DNA of 32,375 nt from Acrocarpospora phusangensis (GTDB taxonomy: Bacteria > Actinomycetota > Actinomycetes > Streptosporangiales > Streptosporangiaceae), in contig NZ_BOOA01000088.1 of NCBI RefSeq assembly GCF_016862995.1, positions 1 to 32,375 on the forward strand. The letters are read 5' to 3'. A model generated the notes under the pieces. The model was not told the DNA's origin and did no database searches. It saw only the letters and a list, made by a program, of their open reading frames with translations. Made by a program: the position numbers and the translations under genes. Of the stretch, positions 1 to 7,469 are shown one piece after another (position 1 is the stretch's first letter; each line of letters starts with the position of its first letter).

Positions 1-648
1 CGTGACCTGCTGCTGGACTCCGGCGCGGCGGCCGTGGAGATCCTGCCCCTGGGCTTCGCCCGCTCCACCTTCCACTTCGCCGGGGTACCCGGCGTCGCCG
101 CCTCGGTGCACGACCTGTCCGGCATGAAGATCGCCACCTCCTTCTCCGGGCTGGTCGCCAAACACCTGGCCGAGAACGGCGTGATCCCCGGCGGGATCGT
201 GCACCTCGACGGGGCCGTCGAGACGTCACTGCGGCTGGGCGTGGCCGAGGTCATCGCGGACGTGGTCGAGACCGGCTCCACCCTCGCCGCGCTCGGCCTG
301 ACGATCATCGGCGCGCCGATCATGAAGTCCGAGGCGGTCGTGATCCGCCCCGCCGTCGCCGGGGCCGCGGAAGAGGCGGAACTGCGTTTCCTGCGCCGCC
401 TGAAAGGCGTGCTCATCGCCCGCAAGTACGTCCTGATGGACTACGACATCCGCGACGAACATCTCGCCCGCGCCATTTCCCTCACGCCGGGCCTCGAATC
501 GCCCACCGTCTCGCCGCTGCACCGGGAGGGCTGGACTGCCGTGCGGTCCATGGTGCCCGCCGACCAGGCGCAGAACATCATGGACCAGCTGGAGGCCGCG
601 GGGGCGCGCGCCATCCTCATCACCCGAATCCACGGCTGCCGCACGTGA
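1..648 (+). CDS. hisG: ATP phosphoribosyltransferase, 3' part (5' end outside window)
   Basis: HisG catalyses the first step of histidine biosynthesis, joining ATP and PRPP to give phosphoribosyl-ATP in the cytosol. The frame is open from base 1 and starts upstream of the window, so about 215 residues are visible. The run GVAEVIADVVETGSTL (about residues 80-95 of the visible part) is the conserved PRPP-binding segment of the family. It is followed by a C-terminal stretch of about 75 residues ending ARAILITRIHGCRT, which fits the ACT-like regulatory domain of the long, histidine-inhibited HisG form. Other his genes would be expected upstream. No terminator hairpin is obvious after the stop. 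The family call is secure; only the N-terminus is missing. Confidence 0.95.
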   Translation, partial: RDLLLDSGAAAVEILPLGFARSTFHFAGVPGVAASVHDLSGMKIATSFSGLVAKHLAENGVIPGGIVHLDGAVETSLRLGVAEVIADVVETGSTLAALGLTIIGAPIMKSEAVVIRPAVAGAAEEAELRFLRRLKGVLIARKYVLMDYDIRDEHLARAISLTPGLESPTVSPLHREGWTAVRSMVPADQAQNIMDQLEAAGARAILITRIHGCRT

Positions 649-707
649 CCGAATAGACGTCTTGACTTTCGCATACGGGATTTCCCAGCCATTCGCCGCG
701 ATTCATT

Positions 708-735
708 GTTGTAACGGTTGCATCGTTCCAACAAC
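708..735. repeat. Imperfect inverted repeat between hisG and the M48 gene
   Basis: GTTGTAACG (708-716) faces CGTT (724-727) and ACAAC (731-735), giving a 9-bp interrupted stem with a 7-base loop and a three-base bulge. It lies about 65 bases before the proposed start of the metalloprotease gene. It could be an operator or a weak transcript structure. There is no T-tract, so a terminator is unlikely. The function is a guess. Confidence 0.3.
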
Positions 736-798
736 CCGAAGACGATATTTCGCGATAATGAGGGCGGCGTTTGTTGGGGCCTATGTGTGGAGGCTTCC

Positions 799-3057
799 GT
801 GGATGTTGTCACTCTCTGGGCCCGGCGGATCGCGGAGCAGGTCGTTCCCGGTGAGGTGGCGGGCGCGGAGGCCGTGGGGGCCGCTTACGCGGCGGGCGGG
901 AAACGGCGTCGGGAGCTGTTCGCGGGCGGCGGCGCCGGGGAGCCGGGCGGATTCGGCGGCGGGCTCGGTCCTGGGGATCTGGCGGTCATTCTGGACGCGT
1001 TGCGGTTCGCGTCCGACCATCTGCTGGAGCTGGTGGCGGAGAATCCGCTCGCGAATCTGATGGTGCTGCTGGCCATGCGCCAGGGGATGCGACGGCGGGC
1101 GGGGACGACGGCGCAAGCCGTACGGGAAGAGGGGTTCGAGCGGGTTGTCGGAGGGTTGGAGGAGCGGCTGCGGGCGCAGGGCGTGGCCGCGGACCGGGCC
1201 GAGGAGCTGACGTATCAGACGTTGAAGGTGGTATTCCAGCAGGATCGGGACACGGAGGAGATCCGGGCGTTCCTGCGAGCCCTGTCCGCGAGCCCGGCGG
1301 CGGAGCCGGTATCCGCCGACAGGCTGCTGGCGCGGCAGGGCGAGGGCCCGGGATGGATGTTGCCGCCCTGGTTGTGGCTCTACTTCCTCGGGGTGAGCGC
1401 GCCGGGCGTGCCGATGCTGCTGGGCGGCGTGCAGGAGGACCTCGACGGGATATCCAGTCTGGTCGGATATCTGGCGGCAGGAGCGGAACAGGCGGCGGCG
1501 ACCCTCCTGACCGGAGCCGGGCTCCTTGAGCTCTTTCCCGCGCTGCTCCTGCTTTCGGGCATCTTGGGGGTGGCCTTCCCGGACGCTCGAGGTCGCTGGG
1601 CCGAGCGACGCCACCGGCTGCGGCCGAGCGACGACCCCACCATCCTGGCCATGACCGCGCTGGTACGGCGGCACGCCCCCGGCATCGACCTCCGCCTGGG
1701 CGACCACCACGACCGCGTGGCCCGGGTCTACCCGGTGGGCTGGCGTACCGCCAGGATCGCGGTGTATCCGCCGCTGCTGCGCATGTGGCACGCCGACCGC
1801 GAGGCCGCCACGGCGGTGCTGCTGCACGAGGTCGCCCACCTCCGCCAGGGAGACCACCTGATCGTGGGCTTGGCCAGCCCGTTCGCCTGGCTCGTACGCG
1901 TCTGGGGTGTGCTGCTCACGGCGCTCGTCCTCATCCCGGTCGTGCTTTATGTCACCGCCGACGGCCCCGAAGCTCAGGTGGTCGTGCTCACCCTGCTGCA
2001 CGACACCATGTCGGTCCCGATCGCGCTGATCCTGCCCGTGGCCGGCCTCTGGGTCGCCGAACTCAGCGCCGACCGGTTCGCGCTCCAGGAGGCGGGGCCG
2101 GCGGCGTTCCAGCGTGCCCTCGGACCCGCCGGACGGCGCGGCATCCGGGCCGTGTTCACCGCCCTCACCCATCCGCCGCGCGCCCTGCGCCTCAGGGCGG
2201 CCACCGCGTGGCCGGGCGGCACCGCCCTGTCCGCCGCCATCTGGCCGGTCGCCGTGGTGGCGCGGTTCGCGCTGATCGCCCTCTTCCAGCTGGTCGCCCA
2301 CCAGCTGAACGGCTACTCCTTCGGCGAGGCTCTGTCCATGGTCGGTACGGCGTTCCGTACCGAGTTGTCGGCGGCGCAGGTCGTCCTGATCGAGATCCTG
2401 GTGCTGCTGGTGAACTGGCCGCTGCTGGCGCCGCTGTGGATGCGCATCTGGACGCCGGTCCCGGCCGTACGGCAGCGGTTCGCGCCCTATCTGGTGTCCG
2501 CGCTGGTGCCGGCGGTCCTCGCGGCGGGCAGTCTGACGGCGGGGGTCACGACTCCTCCGCAGCCCTCGCCGCCGGGCCTGACACAGCCGACGGAATCAGC
2601 GGAGCCGACGCCGGAGCGGACCGGGATCGTGGACGACCGTCCGTGGGCCGGGCGGCAGCTGCCCGTACAGCTGCGGATCACTCAGGCGCGGCCGTTGCAG
2701 CAGGTGGGCGGCCCGCCCGAGTGGCTGGGGCCGGCCGTGAGCTGGCTCGGACCCGGGACCTGGCGGGCCGAGGCCGACGGGCGTCTCACCTTCGAGAACC
2801 CCGCGGGGCGGACCGACATCCGCGCCGGGGAGGGCCTCTGGTTCCGCGCCGGGGACGTGGTCACCTTCTGGCTGGCCGTGGAGCTCAACGATGGGGGTAG
2901 GCCGGTCGCCACCGAGATCAGCGGCGAGATCGACCTGGCCACGGCCACCATGACCGCGCTCTGGATGCCGAAGCTCACCTCCAGCGATCCGCGGGGGCTG
3001 CTGAACCTGCCGTCGTTCCAGATCAGCACCACGGTCAGCGTGGATCAGGCGGTCTGA
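799..3057 (+). CDS. Membrane-embedded M48-like zinc metalloprotease
   Basis: This 752-residue protein is probably an integral membrane peptidase of the HtpX/Ste24 (M48) type. HEVAH at residues 343-347 gives the two zinc-binding histidines and the catalytic Glu. AELSADRFA near residue 421 fits the ExxAD third-ligand motif of M48. About seven hydrophobic segments surround the catalytic region (residues about 190-600). A Pro/Thr-rich linker (about 605-630) then leads to a beta-rich C-terminal domain, probably outside the membrane. The GTG start at 799 is chosen because GGAGG sits five bases upstream; the same frame is open back to 718, but without a ribosome site. The last 13 bases overlap the 3' end of the convergent cyclase-like gene. 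The substrate is unknown. The family is fairly sure, while a link to the neighbouring CHAT module is only inferred from position. Confidence 0.8.
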   Translation: MDVVTLWARRIAEQVVPGEVAGAEAVGAAYAAGGKRRRELFAGGGAGEPGGFGGGLGPGDLAVILDALRFASDHLLELVAENPLANLMVLLAMRQGMRRRAGTTAQAVREEGFERVVGGLEERLRAQGVAADRAEELTYQTLKVVFQQDRDTEEIRAFLRALSASPAAEPVSADRLLARQGEGPGWMLPPWLWLYFLGVSAPGVPMLLGGVQEDLDGISSLVGYLAAGAEQAAATLLTGAGLLELFPALLLLSGILGVAFPDARGRWAERRHRLRPSDDPTILAMTALVRRHAPGIDLRLGDHHDRVARVYPVGWRTARIAVYPPLLRMWHADREAATAVLLHEVAHLRQGDHLIVGLASPFAWLVRVWGVLLTALVLIPVVLYVTADGPEAQVVVLTLLHDTMSVPIALILPVAGLWVAELSADRFALQEAGPAAFQRALGPAGRRGIRAVFTALTHPPRALRLRAATAWPGGTALSAAIWPVAVVARFALIALFQLVAHQLNGYSFGEALSMVGTAFRTELSAAQVVLIEILVLLVNWPLLAPLWMRIWTPVPAVRQRFAPYLVSALVPAVLAAGSLTAGVTTPPQPSPPGLTQPTESAEPTPERTGIVDDRPWAGRQLPVQLRITQARPLQQVGGPPEWLGPAVSWLGPGTWRAEADGRLTFENPAGRTDIRAGEGLWFRAGDVVTFWLAVELNDGGRPVATEISGEIDLATATMTALWMPKLTSSDPRGLLNLPSFQISTTVSVDQAV

Positions 3058-4262
3058 CCGGGCACGTGGATCCAGCAGTGCTCGGTGAAGCCCTTGTCCG
3101 GGACCGCTGCCGTGATCTTGTCGAAGCGCCAGGCCGGGTCGCCCTCGAAGGCGCTCGTGACCGACTCCTCGTAGATGTCGTCGGAGACGATGACGACGTG
3201 GTAGCCGGAGGCCGTGGCCAGCGCCTCCTTGGCGGCCGCGGAGTCGCGCATGCGGCAGGCGCGGATGATGCTGTTGCCGCCGTACCCGTTGACGCCCAGC
3301 AGGACGACGCCCTCGTCGAGAGCTACCCGCATGCGGACCACCAGCTCGGGCCGTACCGGGCGGTTGGCGGCGGCGAGGCCGCTGGCCAGCTCGCGCAGGA
3401 ACCAGCGGATGACGCGCGGCTCGTCGATGCCGGGCGGCAGCACGACCAGCCGGCCGTCACCCTGTTCCTGCACGTGGCAGCCGCGCATCGGCCGCAGCGC
3501 CGCGGCGAGCGCGCCGTCCAGCACCCGGACCAGCACCTCCTGCAGCCGTAACTGCTCGCCCGGGTCCCGCTTGCTGTACGCCTCGATGTCCACCGCCACA
3601 CACAGCCGCCGGGCGCCGCTCACCACCTCCTGCTCGGACAGCGACGCCGGGTCCCGGGTGGACATGATCGGCGAGTACGTGCCGTCCACCAGGCTCAGCA
3701 CGAACGGCTGCCGTTCCGGGGCGGCCGCCTCGACCTCCATGCCCAGTTCGGGGTCGGCGAGCCGCGCGGTCGCGGTGATCGTTCCCGTCAGGGAGGCGAC
3801 TCCGGGCGGGACCTGCAGGAGCACCCGCGCGGTCCGGCTGCCGTCGCTGAGCCCGCCGTTCGCGCCGTTCGTGCTGTCCGGCCGCAGCCGCCAGCGGAAC
3901 TCCGAGCCGCCGTCGCCGAACGTGGTGAGATTCCCCAACGCGGAAATATCGTCATATCGGGTGGCGGACAGGCGGCGTCCGATGACCTCGCCGCCGTCCA
4001 GGGAGACCTCGAAAACGGCCTCCAGATAGCTCATTCCCGACGCGGGCTCCTCAAGATCGAACGGAAACAGCAGCTGGAGATATGACCACAGATGCGCTCC
4101 CCGCGCCCCCGCCACCTCCGGCGGCAGGTCCTCCGGCGCCACCTCCACCACCGACGGCCGTCCCAGCCGGATCCCGGCCTCCCGGTTGAATCGGGTGCCA
4201 GCCCCCATCAGGGCTTCCTCCGCACCCAGGTCCAACCGAACCAACACGTCGTACCCGCCCAT
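3045..4262 (-). CDS. Beta-rich protein with C-terminal class III nucleotide-cyclase-like domain
   Basis: This 405-residue soluble protein has two parts. Residues 1-about 205 are beta-rich and not recognised. The rest reads as a divergent class III adenylate/guanylate cyclase homology domain. VAVDIEAYS (Asp225) matches the first metal-binding motif, QGDGRL (Asp269) the second, and NSIIR (Asn330, Arg334) the Asn-Arg pair that stabilises the transition state. The Lys that usually contacts the base three residues before GD is Gln here, so substrate or activity may differ. I recall similar domains as common in actinobacterial multi-domain signalling and conflict proteins. The ATG at 4262 has AGGAGG five bases upstream (4268-4273); an upstream in-frame start at 4283 lacks such a site. 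The gene lies 35 bases after the CHAT gene and is probably co-transcribed with it. It overlaps the M48 gene tail by 13 bases. Confidence 0.7.
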   Translation of the reverse strand: MGGYDVLVRLDLGAEEALMGAGTRFNREAGIRLGRPSVVEVAPEDLPPEVAGARGAHLWSYLQLLFPFDLEEPASGMSYLEAVFEVSLDGGEVIGRRLSATRYDDISALGNLTTFGDGGSEFRWRLRPDSTNGANGGLSDGSRTARVLLQVPPGVASLTGTITATARLADPELGMEVEAAAPERQPFVLSLVDGTYSPIMSTRDPASLSEQEVVSGARRLCVAVDIEAYSKRDPGEQLRLQEVLVRVLDGALAAALRPMRGCHVQEQGDGRLVVLPPGIDEPRVIRWFLRELASGLAAANRPVRPELVVRMRVALDEGVVLLGVNGYGGNSIIRACRMRDSAAAKEALATASGYHVVIVSDDIYEESVTSAFEGDPAWRFDKITAAVPDKGFTEHCWIHVPGQTA

Positions 4263-4297
4263 AAGCACCTCCTGGTTCCGCACGCTCGCTCACACGG

Positions 4298-7200
4298 TCA
4301 TCGCGCCAGCCCGAACAGGGTGAACGCCGCCCAGCTCCGCGGGGCCGCCGAACCGGCGATCATCGAGCACTGCGCCTCCCGGAGCGCCTGCGCCGTGCCC
4401 AGCGGGGTGTTCAAATGCGTCTCGTGAAACCGGCGAAGCACCCGCAGACTGTCCCGCTCCACGACCGGCCACAAGGTCATCAGCACCGCCACCGGCCCCG
4501 CACTCAAAAACGCCCGGCTCAGCCCGATGACCCCATCCCCGGTGACCTGCCCTCCGCCCGTCTCACAAGCGGCCAGCACAACCAACGCCACCGGCAGCTC
4601 CATGCCATGGACGACATCCGCCGTCAACTTGCCCGACGCCAACGCCACAAACGACGCCATCGGATCCGACGGCAACGCCTCAGCATGCGTGGCCAGGCAC
4701 AACACCCCCGGCCCCCGCGAAGCCCCAGCCACCAGTGCGTCCTCGGTGGCGTCCGCCCCCGCATGAATCTCCGCCTCCGCGAACAACTCACTCACCACCC
4801 GGAAGCCACCCCGCAGAATCGGCAACGGCCGGTACCCGACCGGCATCGGCTCCGGATCGACAAGCGCACAGATCCGCGTCGGCTTCCCCATCCCGGTACG
4901 GCGTGCCAGCAACGGCGGCAGAATCGACGCCGCCGGCAGAACCGTGGTCGTGTGCCGCTCGACCAGATACCTGCCCTCCGCGTCGATCAACGCGTGCAGC
5001 GGCACGCTCAACAGCTCGTCATGCGGGACCAGGGTGACCGCGATGTCCGGATCCGTGGGCAGTAAGTGAGCGATCGGGTCCCAAAGGATCTCCCCCAACG
5101 CCCGGAGCAGCTCCCTCGTCCGGACATCGTCGACCTTGGTGACGCGGAACCAGTGCTGCAACTCTCCCGCGAGCGCACGCAGGGCCAGATGGTCGACGTG
5201 CTGATCGACAGTGTGGACACGCCCGTCGAGATCGGTGACGAAAATGATGAGCCGGTCACCGAACCGGAAGTACTCGACGATCGGAGACTCGTAGTCCGCC
5301 AACAGGGCTTCCATGCGGGCCGGAGTAAGCGCGGGAGCGGCCTTCCTACCGGTCATCAGATCGGCGAACGCCCGCGCCCGCGCCATCTCCGAAGCAGCCA
5401 GCGCATCAATGGGAGCACCCAGGTCGAGCATCGTCCCCACCAGTTGCCCATGCAGCTCCCGGGCCTCCTCCATCATGAGGATGCGCTCCCAGTCCGACTC
5501 CAGACGGCCGCGCCACCGCTCCACATACCGACCGAGCCGAGCAATGGCATCCGCATTACTCGCCCGCACAAACGTGGCGTTACCCACCGGATCCAGCCGC
5601 CGCAGTTGCTCGTGACAGTGCTCCACCCGAGCCACCGCCCCCACCAGCACAACAGCGACATTCTTAACCAACAGAACAACCGCCGCTTCCTCCGCGCCCA
5701 GCGAAGCCGACCCGGTGAACCTCGAATCAGCGGAGGCCGGTTCGGTGACTTCGGAATGTCCGGGTGTGGGTTGGATCGCGGTGGCGAGGTCGCGCTCCCA
5801 GTGTTGTTCGCGGAGGTCCAGGTCTTCGGGGGAGCCGGCGCTGGCCAGCAATGTCAGGAGGTCGTCGCGGGCGGAGCGAAGCGGGTGGTTGTCGTCGATG
5901 ATGTGCAGGTCGGCGGCTAGTGCTTTGGCTATTTGTTCGTGTAGCCGCGTAGCCAGGCGATCGAGTTCTCCCGCCGCGGAGGAGACTTCTCCGCTGAAGG
6001 CGTCGAGGTCGGGTGGGGTTCGGTCCAAGCCCGACAGGAGCTCGATCGAAGTGTCGAGGTCGGTCGCGGAATCGGCGAGGAGGAGGCTCAGCCGTCCGGA
6101 TGACATGGCCGCCAGTGCTTCCACCATCTGACGGTCGAAGGCCAGTGTGTCTCCGGTATCGCGCAGGAATCGCTCCCAGGCGCCCGTCACCAATTCGCCG
6201 AAACTGATCTCGCGTCGCAGTGCGGTGGCGTCCCGCAGGCCCGCCATCATCGCCGCTAGATCATTTTCTACGAAATTTCGTGATATGCGCTGGTCGAGGA
6301 CTCGCATCCGCGCGAAAACCGAATCCGCGTCCGCCTCGGAGGGCTCCTCGTCACCCGCAGCCCTCCGGAGTTCGTCGTCCCAGTGCGCGATCTTCCTGCG
6401 AAGCTCGTCATTCGGATCATCCTCATTCCCCGAAAGAGTAACCTCCCCCTTAACGGCATCCTCCGCTAGGCCATCCATGCCGACGAGGCCAGCGCTACCG
6501 TGGCCAGGACTGGCGAAGCCAGCCCGCTCCTCACTGCTCACTCCACGGAGACCGGCGCTCTGGCCACCTCTCATGACATGAATGCCGGTCGTCCTGTCGC
6601 ACTCCATCCCGGGAGCGTTGATGCGCTCGTCAGGCGATGGGGGCGCTGAAGCGTGAGCCGTTCCCACGACCGTGGCTGGATGGTTCACATCCATTTCTGG
6701 AAGGCCCGTGAGCGTGGCTGAAGGGCCCGCGGCCGGAGGGTCCGCGACTGTGGCCGGAAGGTCGAGGTGCTCGTCACCCTTCGCCGCGCCAGGTGCCATG
6801 TCGACGCCCCGGCTGTCCTGGAGGCGGACAGCTCGCTCGTTTCCCCCCGCCGTTGTGGCGATATTTCGGCTTATAGGGGAGGAACGATCCAAAAGGGGGG
6901 CGTCGTCGACAGAGGTGGCGGTGATGGTGGCTTCGTAGTGGGTTGGGTGGCCGGTGAGCGTGGTGCCGGAGAGGGTGATCTTGCCTTGTAAGGCTGAACC
7001 GTTCACGGCGAGGTGGGCGGTCCCGGTGTCGGCTTGGACGGGGAGGTCGAAACCGATGCCCATGGGACTGTGGGTGGTCCTCCACCACATGGGGGGAGCG
7101 ATGGGCGCGTGGAGCGGGCCTAGTGTGACGGCGATGCCGGTGCCGTCCACCGTGACGTCGGCGTCTTCGTCCTCGACGACAACCCAGGTCAGACTGCCGG

Positions 7201-7453
7201 GTTCCATCCCAGGCGAGTTCAGCAGAAATTGCGAAGAAAGATCCCATTCGACGCTTATCTCGACGGCCGGGCAAGGCTCCCCGTCGAGCACGGGCTGAGC
7301 CGTCCCCGCAAAACACCACCGTGAGCGAGCCTCTGGCCGTTCCGCCACAATTGTTGATCGTAGAGAGTTCCGCTCATCTACGCCAGGTCCGTCCAGAATG
7401 CTCCACCTTAACGACTGTTCAGCGCTTGAATCGTGGGTACGGCGGTTGTCCAC
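4298..7453 (-). CDS. CHAT-domain (caspase-like) protease with beta-rich N-terminus
   Basis: The 1051-residue protein ends in a CHAT domain, the caspase/separase-related cysteine protease fold (about residues 760-1051). LATHAEA carries the catalytic His (His923) and LAACETGGG the catalytic Cys (Cys963), 40 residues apart, followed by the typical DGVIGLSRAFL and LMTLWPV segments. The first 160 residues or so are beta-rich and not recognised. Residues about 170-340 look low-complexity, and about 350-750 are helical and may form TPR-like repeats. Proteases of this kind are often activated by a partner or ligand. The start is uncertain: the frame opens with GTG at 7453, only 16 bases from the divergent regulator start. 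A GTG at 7348 would leave about 120 bases for promoters, but neither has a good ribosome site. The cyclase-like gene follows 35 bases downstream. Confidence 0.8.
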   Translation of the reverse strand: MDNRRTHDSSAEQSLRWSILDGPGVDERNSLRSTIVAERPEARSRWCFAGTAQPVLDGEPCPAVEISVEWDLSSQFLLNSPGMEPGSLTWVVVEDEDADVTVDGTGIAVTLGPLHAPIAPPMWWRTTHSPMGIGFDLPVQADTGTAHLAVNGSALQGKITLSGTTLTGHPTHYEATITATSVDDAPLLDRSSPISRNIATTAGGNERAVRLQDSRGVDMAPGAAKGDEHLDLPATVADPPAAGPSATLTGLPEMDVNHPATVVGTAHASAPPSPDERINAPGMECDRTTGIHVMRGGQSAGLRGVSSEERAGFASPGHGSAGLVGMDGLAEDAVKGEVTLSGNEDDPNDELRRKIAHWDDELRRAAGDEEPSEADADSVFARMRVLDQRISRNFVENDLAAMMAGLRDATALRREISFGELVTGAWERFLRDTGDTLAFDRQMVEALAAMSSGRLSLLLADSATDLDTSIELLSGLDRTPPDLDAFSGEVSSAAGELDRLATRLHEQIAKALAADLHIIDDNHPLRSARDDLLTLLASAGSPEDLDLREQHWERDLATAIQPTPGHSEVTEPASADSRFTGSASLGAEEAAVVLLVKNVAVVLVGAVARVEHCHEQLRRLDPVGNATFVRASNADAIARLGRYVERWRGRLESDWERILMMEEARELHGQLVGTMLDLGAPIDALAASEMARARAFADLMTGRKAAPALTPARMEALLADYESPIVEYFRFGDRLIIFVTDLDGRVHTVDQHVDHLALRALAGELQHWFRVTKVDDVRTRELLRALGEILWDPIAHLLPTDPDIAVTLVPHDELLSVPLHALIDAEGRYLVERHTTTVLPAASILPPLLARRTGMGKPTRICALVDPEPMPVGYRPLPILRGGFRVVSELFAEAEIHAGADATEDALVAGASRGPGVLCLATHAEALPSDPMASFVALASGKLTADVVHGMELPVALVVLAACETGGGQVTGDGVIGLSRAFLSAGPVAVLMTLWPVVERDSLRVLRRFHETHLNTPLGTAQALREAQCSMIAGSAAPRSWAAFTLFGLAR

Positions 7454-7469
7454 GGAGGCGAGGCGACGC

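Noticed and set aside
781-2301. 506-codon minus-strand frame opposite the M48 gene
   Set aside because: Its composition is that of an antisense shadow (Gln/Arg/Gly-rich) and the plus strand holds HEVAH and membrane helices.
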